A stretch of DNA of 64,000 nt from Caldilineaceae bacterium (GTDB taxonomy: Bacteria > Chloroflexota > Anaerolineae > Caldilineales > Caldilineaceae). The stretch is taken from positions 31,501 to 95,500 of the forward strand of contig JAJEBF010000026.1 of NCBI GenBank assembly GCA_022824025.1, in the 5' to 3' direction. The notes under the pieces were generated by a model. It was given only the letters and a program-made list of their open reading frames with translations, did not search any database and was not told where the DNA came from. Position 1 is the first letter of the stretch. Each line of letters starts with the position of its first letter. Made by a program: the position numbers and the translations under genes. Below are positions 1-8,000 of the stretch, in pieces.

Positions 1-1
1 T

Positions 2-1150
2 AAACTGGACCATCCCGAAGTAGTGCGACAGGGCAACGAAGGCGTGATCCGCGCCCGTTACGCCGACGCCGAATTCTTCTTCAACCAGGACACGGCCAAA
101 CCATTTGCTTCCTTCACCGAGCGCCTGGGAACCCTCACCTTCCACGCCAAGCTCGGCACCATGCTCGAGAAAACCGGGCGCCTGCAAAAGCTGGCCCCGC
201 AGATCGCGCAGATGCTTGACTGCAGCAAGCAGGAGGTAGAGACGGCTCGCCAGGCCGCCGCCCTCTGTAAAACAGACCTGGTCACATCCATGGTGGTCGA
301 AATGACCAGCCTCCAGGGGATCATGGGCGAAATTTATGCCCGCAGGAGCGGCGAGACCCCCGCCGCGGCCCAGGCTATCCGGGAACATTATCTGCCCAGC
401 TTCGACGGCGATGCCGTTCCCAAGACCGGGGCCGGCCTGGCCCTCAGCCTCGCCGACAAACTGGATACACTCGTTGGCCTGTTCGGCGTCGGCGTGAAGC
501 CCAGCGGCAGCGCCGATCCCTTCGGCCTGCGCCGCGCCGCCCTGGGAATCGTGAACGCGCTCACTATCACCCGGTCTCACTTCGATCTGACCGCCGCCCT
601 CGAGGTGGCCGCAGCCCAATACAGCGACCCTCTGTCCCAGGACGCCGTCCCCAACGCCAGGGAATTCACTGTCCGCCGCCTTGAAAGAAGGCTGCGCGAC
701 CTGAACCATCCCCCTGATGTCGTCGATGCCGTCCTGGCCGCACGCGGGGACGACCCTTTCGCCGCCGTCGGCGCAGTCCAACACCTGTCCTCGACGGTTT
801 CTTCTCCGGCCTGGGAAGAATCCTTTACAGCCTATGCCCGCTGCGCCCGCATCGTGCGCAATATCGAAGGCCAACTTCCTCTGCGCCCCGCCGCATATCA
901 GGAACAGGTGGAACGCGATCTGCACAAGGCCTACGAGAACGCCGCCGCAAAGCTGGACGGCGCGGACGACGTCGCCGAGCTGCTTGGCCGCGTTCTCACC
1001 GAGTTGGCAGATCCCATCAACAGTTTTTTCGACGCCGTGCTGGTGAACGCCGAGGAAGAAACGCTGCGCCTGGCGCGCCAGGCGCTCGTCCAGCGCATCG
1101 CTCAGCTTCCCGCGTCTGTCGCCGACCTGAGTCGTCTGCAAGGCTTCTAA
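2..1150 (+). CDS. glyS: Glycine--tRNA ligase beta subunit, C-terminal part (cut by window edge)
   Basis: Charges tRNA-Gly in the cytoplasm as the beta chain of the bacterial enzyme; a fused alpha-beta chain is possible but cannot be judged here. The frame is open from base 2, so about 382 C-terminal residues are present and the true start lies upstream; the GTG at 23 is internal. Family segments seen are RARYADAEFFF near the left edge, the TFHAKLG stretch after it, and the HD-like signature KTDLVTSMVVEMTSLQG. The Arg/Leu-rich last 110 residues fit the DALR-type anticodon-binding domain. The gene ends with TAA 112 bp before the next gene. Confidence 0.95.
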   Translation, partial: KLDHPEVVRQGNEGVIRARYADAEFFFNQDTAKPFASFTERLGTLTFHAKLGTMLEKTGRLQKLAPQIAQMLDCSKQEVETARQAAALCKTDLVTSMVVEMTSLQGIMGEIYARRSGETPAAAQAIREHYLPSFDGDAVPKTGAGLALSLADKLDTLVGLFGVGVKPSGSADPFGLRRAALGIVNALTITRSHFDLTAALEVAAAQYSDPLSQDAVPNAREFTVRRLERRLRDLNHPPDVVDAVLAARGDDPFAAVGAVQHLSSTVSSPAWEESFTAYARCARIVRNIEGQLPLRPAAYQEQVERDLHKAYENAAAKLDGADDVAELLGRVLTELADPINSFFDAVLVNAEEETLRLARQALVQRIAQLPASVADLSRLQGF

Positions 1151-1262
1151 CGAATTGAATTGCGCAACCCTTGATTGCAGTACATACTATGGCTGACGGA
1201 TACGCTCCCGATTCCCGTGCCGGACACATCCCGGAATCTGAAATTCAAGGAGAGTCGAACCA

Positions 1263-2063
1263 ATGGATAACCAATACCTTGCGGGCAAAAAAGCAAGCGA
1301 TGAGCAGCTCGACGCCTGGGTAGACCAGTTTCATCGCGAAGGTTGTCTCTTTCTCCCCAACATGCTGCCGCCGGATTGGACCGACGAACTGCGCGCAGAC
1401 CTGGAAGTCGCCCTGCGCGAAAATCCCAATGGGCTGAACAACAAGAGCCACCGCGCCCACCTGGCGCACCGCATGTTCGAAACCAGCGCCGCCAATCTGC
1501 GCCTGTTCGATATGGAGCCAATGATCTCTCTGGCCGAAGCCATTATCGGGCCCGATTGCCACGTCATCCACAACAACTCCTTCATCTCTCCTCCCGGCGG
1601 AGGACTCGACGGATGGCACCAGGATGATCGACCCCACTATATCGTCACCGATGGCAGCGCACCGCAAAACGTTCACCTGCCAGTCCTCTTTTTTACCGCC
1701 AACTACTACCTGACCGACGTCACCGAAGTCGAGCACGGCGGCACCGAAGTTATTCCCGGCTCGCATCTGTTCGGCGCCAGCCCTGCCCGCCAGCTTGACG
1801 GGACCGAATGGGAGGAGCGAATCCGTTACAATCTGGGCCCGGCCGGCAGCGTTGTTCTGTTTAACAATCAGGTCTGGCATCGCGGCGGGCCAAACCGCAG
1901 TCAGCGTACCCGTTTCATCACCCAGGTTACCTATGCCCGACGCATCGTAGGTCATAAGTACTACCCGTTCATGAACTACACCATGCCCGAGCACGTTTAT
2001 GCCGGCGCCGACGACAGGCTGCGGCGCATTCTTGGTTTTCTGCCGCACGGCCCTTACGGATAG
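1263..2063 (+). CDS. Phytanoyl-CoA dioxygenase (PhyH) family protein
   Basis: Predicted Fe(II)/2-oxoglutarate-dependent oxygenase, 266 aa, the normal size for the family. The iron-binding facial triad is visible as H119-x-D121 (in GWHQDD) and H206 (in VWHRGG). Arg215 or Arg217 (in NRSQRTRF) are candidates for the 2-oxoglutarate carboxylate anchor. The GTEVIPGSH stretch (160-168) is typical of this fold. The ATG follows an AAGGAG ribosome site at good spacing. The substrate is unknown; bacterial members hydroxylate many small molecules. It lies 66 bp upstream of an SDR on the same strand, so the two may act together on one alcohol/ketone substrate. Confidence 0.88.
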   Translation: MDNQYLAGKKASDEQLDAWVDQFHREGCLFLPNMLPPDWTDELRADLEVALRENPNGLNNKSHRAHLAHRMFETSAANLRLFDMEPMISLAEAIIGPDCHVIHNNSFISPPGGGLDGWHQDDRPHYIVTDGSAPQNVHLPVLFFTANYYLTDVTEVEHGGTEVIPGSHLFGASPARQLDGTEWEERIRYNLGPAGSVVLFNNQVWHRGGPNRSQRTRFITQVTYARRIVGHKYYPFMNYTMPEHVYAGADDRLRRILGFLPHGPYG

Positions 2064-2129
2064 CGGTCCATCGCGGCGGCGGCCCGTCCCAAATTCAAGC
2101 AGAGCGCGCCGTTCAGTGAGGAAGCAAAT

Positions 2130-2906
2130 ATGAAGGGAGTCGCCGGCAAACGCGTCTTTGTTTCCGCTGCCGCCGAGGGAATCGGTCACGCCATCGCCCT
2201 CCGCTTTCTGCAGGCAGGCGCATACGTGCGCATCTGTGATGTGGACGAAGCCGTCCTGGCGCAGGCGCAGGATCCCACGGGCCGGCTCGCCGGCCTCTGC
2301 GCCGACGTAGCCGACCCCAAACAGGTGGAAACCCTCTTCCAGAAAATTGAAAGTGATCTCGGCGGGCTGGATGTGCTCGTGAACAACGCCGGCATCTCCG
2401 GCCCGACCGCAAACACCGAAAACATCGCGCCAGAGGACTGGCAGCGGACCATCGATGTCAATCTGAACGGCGCATTCTACTGCGCCCGCTTCGCCATTCC
2501 CCTGCTCAAAGAGAACGGCGGCGGCGCCATCGTCAACATCGCCTCCACCGCCGGACTGCACGGCTACCCGCTGCGCGCCCCTTACGCCGCCTCAAAGTGG
2601 GCGCTGATAGGCCTGACCAAGACCATGGCCATGGAGCTCGGCCCCTTCGGGATTCGTGTCAATGCAGTGTGCCCCGGTTCCGTCGAAGGACCCCGCATCG
2701 AGGCAGTCTTCGCCGACAGGGCCCGTGCGCGCGGCGTCAGCCCCGATGAAATCCGCAATGCGTTCCGCCAGAAAAGCTCGCTTCGCACGCTGATCTCCGC
2801 CGAAGACGTCGCCGAAACCGTCATCTTCCTTTGTTCCGACAGCGGCGCCCGCATCTCCGGCCAGACCATCGCTGTCGACGGACACACCGAAACCATGCGC
2901 ATGTGA
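2130..2906 (+). CDS. SDR family NAD(P)-dependent oxidoreductase
   Basis: Classical short-chain dehydrogenase, 258 aa. The cofactor motif reads SAAAEGIG (12-19), in which the first glycine of TGxxxGxG is alanine; a similar TAAAxGIG form is known in type-2 hydroxybutyrate dehydrogenases. NNAG (85-88), Ser139, and YAASK with Tyr152 and Lys156 complete the catalytic set. The C-terminal ISGQTIAVDGH strand is typical. The substrate cannot be read from sequence. It follows the PhyH gene closely on the same strand and probably shares its transcript. Confidence 0.92.
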   Translation: MKGVAGKRVFVSAAAEGIGHAIALRFLQAGAYVRICDVDEAVLAQAQDPTGRLAGLCADVADPKQVETLFQKIESDLGGLDVLVNNAGISGPTANTENIAPEDWQRTIDVNLNGAFYCARFAIPLLKENGGGAIVNIASTAGLHGYPLRAPYAASKWALIGLTKTMAMELGPFGIRVNAVCPGSVEGPRIEAVFADRARARGVSPDEIRNAFRQKSSLRTLISAEDVAETVIFLCSDSGARISGQTIAVDGHTETMRM

Positions 2907-3032
2907 GTCATGCGCTTATAAACCAAGAGCACGAACCGCAGCCAGCCCCCGCGTTGGATAGACGCTCTGCCAAACCGCCCCGCTTCCTGTGTGCCCGCCG
3001 CCACCCACTGTCCACTAACCCCTTCACTCCAG

Positions 3033-3090
3033 ACCCCTCTCCCCGCCCAAATCCCAGTCCCGGCAACGGCCGTTCCACCCCCCAAAGGAT
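3033..3090. repeat. C-rich dispersed repeat (GGGATTT on the minus strand)
   Basis: The plus strand contains CGCCCAAATCCCAGTCCCGG and then ACGGCCGTTCCACC. Related blocks occur at 12172-12227 and 20577-20685, each just upstream of a sigma70-like promoter. On the minus strand several runs of three or more G are present, so a G-quadruplex is possible. Confidence 0.5.
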
Positions 3091-3098
3091 GCTCCCTA

Positions 3099-3127
3099 TT
3101 GCCCTCCCGACAGGACTGTGCTATCGT
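3099..3127 (+). promoter_or_regulatory. Probable sigma70-type promoter for rex
   Basis: TTGCCC (3099-3104), a 17-bp spacer, and TATCGT (3122-3127). The string TGTGCTATCGT recurs in the tRNA-Arg promoter at 12283-12293. It leaves a 5' leader of about 135 nt before the rex GTG. Confidence 0.5.
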
Positions 3128-3269
3128 TAGTGGACTAGCTTGCAGTCGAAAGAGGGCCGGCAGGCCACCCCAGCTGACAGTCCATCCGATAGCCTGAACC
3201 AGGCGGCGCCCACTCCAATCTGCGGATAGCGCCGCTGCCGCCCCTACTCACGAAAGCCGCATCGAAACG

Positions 3270-3917
3270 GTGAAGCACTTAAGAACGCAGCCAAAACCTT
3301 CTATCCCGGACATTGTAATCGGGCGACTGCCCGTCTATCTGCGCACGCTGCGGCTGCTGGCAGACGAAGGCCGGGAGGTGACGTCCAGCCAGGAGCTGGG
3401 CGAGCGCCTGGGAATCAGCTCAGCCCAAATTCGCAAAGACCTCAGCCACTTCGGTGAATTCGGCAAGCAGGGAACCGGCTACAATATCGACTTCCTTTGC
3501 CGGCAACTGCAGAAAATCCTCAACGTGGACCGCATCTGGCCGGTTATGCTGGTCGGCGCCGGCTCCCTAGGGACAGCCATCGCCAACTACCAGGAGTTCG
3601 AATCAAGCGGATTCCGCATCGTTTCCGTAATGGATGAAGACCCGCAGAAAATAGGGCAGCCTATCGGAATTGACTTGGTCATCGAGGACTTTGCTATCCT
3701 TCAGCGCCGGGTCCATGAACTGAGGGTGCAGATTGCGGTAATGGCCGTCCCTGCCCACGCCGCCCAGCGCGTCGCCAACCAGCTTGTCGAGGCCGGATTG
3801 AACAGCATCCTGTGTTACGCCCCTATCACACTTGCCGTCCCCGCGCACGTCAGAGTCGAATACATCGATCCGGTCGTCCACTTCCAGCACATGACCTACT
3901 ATCTGCGCGCGGGATGA
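3270..3917 (+). CDS. rex: Redox-sensing transcriptional repressor Rex
   Basis: DNA-binding repressor that senses the cellular NADH/NAD+ ratio and controls fermentation and respiration genes. It is 215 aa, the usual length. The N-terminal winged helix (about 1-75) ends in the family hallmark [11 protein letters not shown] (61-71). A Rossmann domain follows with GAGSLG (96-101). The C-terminal swap helix includes [12 protein letters not shown] is the best start because the protein begins at the usual distance from the [14 protein letters not shown] helix. Monocistronic, with its own upstream promoter; the convergent rsmG gene ends 66 bp downstream. Confidence 0.95.
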   Translation: MKHLRTQPKPSIPDIVIGRLPVYLRTLRLLADEGREVTSSQELGERLGISSAQIRKDLSHFGEFGKQGTGYNIDFLCRQLQKILNVDRIWPVMLVGAGSLGTAIANYQEFESSGFRIVSVMDEDPQKIGQPIGIDLVIEDFAILQRRVHELRVQIAVMAVPAHAAQRVANQLVEAGLNSILCYAPITLAVPAHVRVEYIDPVVHFQHMTYYLRAG

Positions 3918-3983
3918 CAGGCGCGTTCCCTTCCCGCGCCATTCCTGGACGGCTCGCGCCTATGATCGAACTTCAGCCCAAAT

Positions 3984-4715
3984 TCAAAGGGGAGCTTTGC
4001 GAGGCAAGCCCTGCTGCCTGGGGTATTGTCTGGGGGTCTTTCGCAGCTTCTTCACCAGGAGGATGCGCCGCTCTTCATTCAATGACGGCACCATCACAGG
4101 CGTGAATCGAACCGTTTCGCCGCCCAGCAGTTCAATCGCCTTGCGCGCCTCCATGAACTCCTCGGCCGCGTTCGGGCCCTTATACAAGAGCGCCAGCCCG
4201 CCCTGCCGTACAAACGGCATCACATACTCGGTCAGCGTATTGAGCCGGGCCACCGCCCTGGCCGTCACCAGATCGAACTGACCGCGAAATTTTCGATTGC
4301 GGCCCAGTTCCTCAGCCCGGCCTTGGACCAGAGTTACATGATCAAGCCCCAACGCGCCCACGACCTCGTTGAGAAAGCGTATCTTCTTGGCCGTGCCATC
4401 CACAAGCGTCAACTTCAGACTGGGCCACGCGATTTTGAGCGGCAAACCGGGGAAGCCCGCCCCCGTGCCGATATCGACGCAGGCCAGCGCCCGCTTCGGG
4501 GGCAATGATGAACCGTACTCCTCGGCAACCAGCGGCAACCCCGCCAGACAGTCCAGAAAATGCTTCTTCTGCACGCCCTCGCTGTCCGCAATTGCCGTCA
4601 GATTCATCTTCTGATTCCATTCGGCCAGCAGCGCCGCATACGCGCGAAACTGCTCGATCTGTTCGCTATCTAGTGGAATGCGCAGGGCGTCTGCGCCAGA
4701 TTTCAATGACTGCAT
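3984..4715 (-). CDS. rsmG: 16S rRNA (guanine(527)-N7)-methyltransferase RsmG
   Basis: SAM-dependent enzyme that adds the m7G527 mark in the 530 loop of 16S rRNA. The chosen ATG at 4715 gives 243 aa, the normal family length. The frame stays open upstream to 4982, but that part is antisense to the Nudix gene and has no homologous look. Motifs seen are WNQKMNLTAI (33-42), the SAM-binding DIGTGAGFPG (81-90), LVDGTAKKIRFL and TARAVA. The start is 28 bp from the divergent Nudix gene. Confidence 0.95.
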   Translation of the reverse strand: MQSLKSGADALRIPLDSEQIEQFRAYAALLAEWNQKMNLTAIADSEGVQKKHFLDCLAGLPLVAEEYGSSLPPKRALACVDIGTGAGFPGLPLKIAWPSLKLTLVDGTAKKIRFLNEVVGALGLDHVTLVQGRAEELGRNRKFRGQFDLVTARAVARLNTLTEYVMPFVRQGGLALLYKGPNAAEEFMEARKAIELLGGETVRFTPVMVPSLNEERRILLVKKLRKTPRQYPRQQGLPRKAPL

Positions 4716-4743
4716 AATTGCATTGTAGCACAGGAGTTGAACC

Positions 4744-5205
4744 GTGAAGACGATCCGATACCGCGCCGCCGGCGGCGTCGTTGCGCAAAGAGACCTCCTC
4801 CCCCACCTGCCCCCGTCAGAAACTTTTTTGCTCCTGCTGGACAGGCCCAGCCGGGCCGAGATCCGCCTGCCCAAGGGGCATATCGATCCGGGCGAGGGCG
4901 CCCAGCAAGCCGCACTGCGCGAAACCCGCGAAGAAACCGGCTTCAGCGACCTCCGCATCCTGTCAGACCTCGGCAGCCGCACCGTCGAATACGACTACAA
5001 GGGCGCCCACTACATCCGGGATGAGCATTACTTTCTCATGCAACTGCTTTCGCCAAAGCAGACGGCCCGCCCTCCCAAAGACGCCAAACAGTTTCAAGTC
5101 CTCTGGGAGCCCCTCACTCGCGCCGCCGAACGGCTGACTTTCGAGGCCGAGCAACGCTTCGTCGCGGACGCCGTGAAGGCGCTCCGGTTACTGCCCAACT
5201 TCTGA
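4744..5205 (+). CDS. Nudix hydrolase
   Basis: Predicted pyrophosphohydrolase of 153 aa acting on a nucleoside diphosphate linked to another group. The Nudix box is complete: G45-x5-E51-x7-R59-E60-x-x-E63-E64-x-G66, read from GHIDPGEGAQQAALRETREE. The N-terminal YRAAGGVVAQ strand is typical. GTG start with AGGAG about 8 bp upstream. The long loop between strands one and two (DLLPHLPPSET) and the YIRDEHYF segment resemble the diadenosine/ADP-ribose-like subgroup, but substrate cannot be assigned. Confidence 0.92.
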   Translation: MKTIRYRAAGGVVAQRDLLPHLPPSETFLLLLDRPSRAEIRLPKGHIDPGEGAQQAALRETREETGFSDLRILSDLGSRTVEYDYKGAHYIRDEHYFLMQLLSPKQTARPPKDAKQFQVLWEPLTRAAERLTFEAEQRFVADAVKALRLLPNF

Positions 5206-5363
5206 TTCAACCCATACAAAAACCGGAAACGTTCCCATTCCCGGTTCGATGGATCCCAATAATCTTCGGTTCTTGTCAGGCAGTCTCAACGTCCCTGCTT
5301 GCAGAAGCGTCAGCCGTGCCTGCGTGCCGCGCGCACGGTCTTGCTCCCACCGCAGAGCATCTG

Positions 5364-5579
5364 CTACTTGCGCCGATATGTGATGCGTCCCCGGGTTAAA
5401 TCATAGGGACTCATATCGACTCGCACCCTGTCGCCGAGAAACACCCGAATGTAGTTCCTGCGCATCTTGCCGGACAGATAAGCCAGCACAACGTGTCCGT
5501 TCTCCAGTTCCACCCGAAATTGGGCATTCGGCAGGGCCTCGACGACTTTGCCTTCCAGTGTGAGCGTTTCCTCAGCCAT
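5364..5579 (-). CDS. infA: Translation initiation factor IF-1
   Basis: Small OB-fold protein (71 aa) that binds the ribosomal A site during initiation with IF-2 and IF-3. The whole sequence aligns by eye with IF-1: [20 protein letters not shown], then [17 protein letters not shown] and [10 protein letters not shown]. It lies 59 bp downstream of rpsU on the same strand, outside the usual spc-operon setting. Confidence 0.97.
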   Translation of the reverse strand: MAEETLTLEGKVVEALPNAQFRVELENGHVVLAYLSGKMRRNYIRVFLGDRVRVDMSPYDLTRGRITYRRK

Positions 5580-5638
5580 ATCTCCCCATCAGTTGACGCG
5601 TGGCCGACTGCTTGGCAGCCTGGTGTTTATTTTTTGCT

Positions 5639-5851
5639 CTAACGGAAAGATCGGGCAGCGTTCCGCCTCGCTTTCCGAATCGCCTTCTGCTTGTTGATGC
5701 GGCGCACCTCGCTCTTGGACGTAAACCAGCGCTTCTGACGCACGATAGGCAATATCCGCGCCTCAGCCACCGACTTCCGGAAACGCCGCATTAGACTCTC
5801 CTGGGATTCTCCAGGCCTCAACTCTACGCTAATCGAACTCACCCCCTTCAA
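5639..5851 (-). CDS. rpsU: 30S ribosomal protein bS21
   Basis: Small basic ribosomal protein, 70 aa, near the 3' end of 16S rRNA and important for mRNA engagement. Diagnostic parts are the RPGESQESLMRRFRKSV helix and the basic C-terminus KQKAIRKARRNAARSFR. A stem-loop (5879-5910) separates it from rpsA upstream, so it may be transcribed by read-through or from a weak promoter in the 100-bp gap. Confidence 0.95.
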   Translation of the reverse strand: MKGVSSISVELRPGESQESLMRRFRKSVAEARILPIVRQKRWFTSKSEVRRINKQKAIRKARRNAARSFR

Positions 5852-5867
5852 AACGCCTGCTTATCTG

Positions 5868-5910
5868 ACAAAATAAAGCTGCCAGTCCATTTCACATTTG
5901 AGACTGGCAG
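5868..5910 (-). terminator. Rho-independent terminator after rpsA
   Basis: Inverted repeat CTGCCAGTC (5879-5887) / GACTGGCAG (5902-5910), nine perfect pairs. On the minus strand it is followed by the T-rich run CTTTATTTTGT, as expected just after the rpsA stop. Confidence 0.75.
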
Positions 5911-5956
5911 ACTGTCCAAGTATATACGACCCGACGGTAGGACCGCAAATGCCGCA

Positions 5957-7552
5957 TCAGAGACTTTCCTCCGAACTGTTCGCAGCTTCCCTATCGGGCG
6001 CCTCCTCTTCTGCCTCAGCTGCATCAGCATCCGCTTCGGCAACGGCCTCCGGTTCAACTGCTCCAACTTCAGCCCCAGGCTCGGCCCCGGTCTCCAGGCC
6101 CCCGGTCTCCGACGCAGGCGCGTCTTCGGCCTCAGCAGCCTGGGTTTCCGGCATCTCAACCGCCGCCGCAGGCTCAGCCACGGCCTCTGTCGCCTCAGTC
6201 TCCGGTTCCCCGACCGCCGCCGCAGGCTCAGCCTCTTCCCCTGCAACTTCGGCTACCGGTTCCTCAACCGCCGCCTCAGGCTCGGCCTCTTCCCCTGCAA
6301 CCTCGGCTTCCGGTTCACCGACCGCCGCCTCAGACTCGGCCGCGTTACGCTCGTAGCTCTCCGCTTCCGACTCCAGCAACGCCTGCCCGACAATCTCGTC
6401 AGCCTGCCGTCGGCTCAATCCGATTCGCTGCCTGTCAGGATGTATGCGCAAAATCTTCACCGGAACGCGATCACCGCTGCTGACCATCTTCAACGGCTCT
6501 GCGACCGTGATATCTGCCAGTTCGCTGATGTGAATCAGCCCTTCAATTCCGGGCTCAAGCTGGGCAAACGCGCCAAAATCAATCACTCTTGTAACCGTGA
6601 CCAATATCGTGTCATTCACCCGGTACCGTTCTTCTATGCTCTCCCATGGATTCGACAACAACCGTTTGCGGCTTAACGCGATTCGGCTGCGCTCCGGATC
6701 CAGGCGCAAAACTTCGACTTGAAGCCGGTCGCCCACCTTCAGAACATCACGCGGATGGCTAACCGGCGTCCACCCAATCTCGCTCACATGCAGAAGCCCG
6801 TCCGCCCCCCCAATATCCACGAACGCGCCAAACGGCCGCAAGCTGCGAACCTCGCCATCGATCACCGCGCCGACCTCCAACTCCTTGAACAACTCCGCCT
6901 TCCGCCCGGCCCGGTACTCGCGTTCGGCCAAACGATAGGAGAGCACAAGTCGACGCCGTTGCCGCTCCACCTCAATCACTTTGACAGGCAACTCCTGGCC
7001 CACAATCTTCTGCAGCCGCTCATTCCGCTGCTCTTCATTCATGTTGCGAGGCAACCCCACAACATGTGATGCCGGAATGAACCCGCGCAAATGATCAAAA
7101 TCGGCCAGCAGACCACCCTTGTTATAACCGACCACCTTCCGAACCGTGATCTCGCCGCTCTCCAGCATCTTCTCCGCAACGAGCCAGTCCTTCTTTTGCA
7201 GCGCGTCTGCAATGCTCAGCACCAACATTCCTTCGCTGGTCGTTAGCTTGCTCACCACAACTGGCGCCGTCTCACCTTCGCGCAGCGTGCTCACATATTC
7301 TTCGTCGAGCCGATTCAAGTCCGATTGGGGGACGATCCCATCTCGCTTTGCGCCAATGTTTACCAGCAGCTCATTCGAGCGGACCTCGACGATAATCCCT
7401 TCTCGCAGATCGCCGCGCTCAGGCAAACTGAGATCCTCCTCTTCCGCGAGGTACTGCTCAAATAGCATCTCATCGGCCTGCTGCTCTTCACTGGCTAGCC
7501 CATTCTCTGTGCTTTCGGCCTCGTCGCCTAACTGCTCTGACTCTGACATCAT
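5957..7552 (-). CDS. rpsA: 30S ribosomal protein S1 (four S1 domains, acidic repeat tail)
   Basis: RNA-binding protein that recruits mRNA to the small subunit. The ATG at 7552 (first of two adjacent ATGs) is preferred because AGGTGG lies 8 nt upstream; the frame opens at a GTG at 7564. This gives 531 aa. Four S1 OB-folds lie at about 49-118, 135-206, 228-296 and 314-382; domain 3 (FGAFVDIGGADGLLHVSEI) is most canonical. The last 135 residues are almost only Ala, Glu, Pro, Val and Gly and include four 18-residue repeats. The four-domain form is usual for Chloroflexota, Firmicutes and Cyanobacteria. Confidence 0.93.
   Translation of the reverse strand: MMSESEQLGDEAESTENGLASEEQQADEMLFEQYLAEEEDLSLPERGDLREGIIVEVRSNELLVNIGAKRDGIVPQSDLNRLDEEYVSTLREGETAPVVVSKLTTSEGMLVLSIADALQKKDWLVAEKMLESGEITVRKVVGYNKGGLLADFDHLRGFIPASHVVGLPRNMNEEQRNERLQKIVGQELPVKVIEVERQRRRLVLSYRLAEREYRAGRKAELFKELEVGAVIDGEVRSLRPFGAFVDIGGADGLLHVSEIGWTPVSHPRDVLKVGDRLQVEVLRLDPERSRIALSRKRLLSNPWESIEERYRVNDTILVTVTRVIDFGAFAQLEPGIEGLIHISELADITVAEPLKMVSSGDRVPVKILRIHPDRQRIGLSRRQADEIVGQALLESEAESYERNAAESEAAVGEPEAEVAGEEAEPEAAVEEPVAEVAGEEAEPAAAVGEPETEATEAVAEPAAAVEMPETQAAEAEDAPASETGGLETGAEPGAEVGAVEPEAVAEADADAAEAEEEAPDREAANSSEESL
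6110..6325 (-). repeat. Four 54-bp in-frame repeats in the rpsA tail
   Basis: Residues 410-481 of S1 are four consecutive imperfect 18-residue units, each starting AV and carrying a (G/E)EPxxEV/A-like core followed by an EAEPxA-like end. No recognised domain matches; it is an acidic, probably disordered tail. Confidence 0.8.
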
Positions 7553-8000
7553 CGAATTTTCCACCTGTGAATTGCGTAGCGGTTCAAAGTGCGGACGGCC
7601 CGCTCGATATTCAGAATAAACCCGGGGCTGCTTTTGGAGCCCTGTCCAGACTATTTATATCCCTATATTATAGCCATTTGCTCTTGCGTAGTCAAACGCA
7701 AAAAAATCATCATGCCCGCCCAATGTCATGCTCTAATCCCCAAAATTACCGCGCGCAAAGCGCGCTTCTCATACGGCGCCAAACGTTCTTCTGATTTCCA
7801 AAAAAAGCTGAGCCCGGAAAGTCCGTCTTCGGCCTACCTGCAAAAGGCAAAATGACGCCGGGTTCGAGTATCACCGAACAACCTAAACCGCCCCAATCCC
7901 GCGCACATTTCATCAGCCTCTGTGTCAACCAGGCACAAGAGAATTTCAAAAGGGATTCGCCCGATCTCTCCGCTTTACACCCGTTCTATCGTCGTCTCGT
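7553..8000. other. Intergenic region between rpsA and the DUF4129-type gene
   Basis: 448 bp. The part next to rpsA holds its promoter. The stretch 7700-8000 shows no gene on either strand; a short run of seven T on the minus strand near 7800 after a weak GC stem may end the upstream MoxR operon, but this is uncertain. Confidence 0.5.
7667..7695 (-). promoter_or_regulatory. Sigma70-type promoter of rpsA
   Basis: On the minus strand TTGACT (7695-7690), a 17-bp spacer and a perfect TATAAT (7672-7667). The leader to the rpsA ATG is about 105 nt, long enough for translational feedback by S1. Confidence 0.75.

Larger units (their letters stand above)
2907..3269. other. Intergenic region between the SDR and rex
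   Basis: 363 bp without a convincing gene. It holds a CCACTG-type repeat scrap (3005-3020), a C-rich block with the CCCAAATCCC core, the sequence ACGGCCGTTCCA (shared with the 20.58 kb intergenic region), and a sigma70-like promoter for rex. No Rex operator of the TTGTGA-N6-TCACAA kind was found by eye. Confidence 0.6.

Noticed and set aside
1245..2561. 438-codon minus-strand frame opposite the PhyH and SDR genes
   Set aside because: It spans two real genes and their gap, shows no family motif, and arises from codon-position G+C bias.
4716..4982. N-terminal extension of RsmG by 89 residues
   Set aside because: The extension is Arg/Ser/Pro-rich and antisense to the Nudix gene; the ATG at 4715 gives the normal family length.
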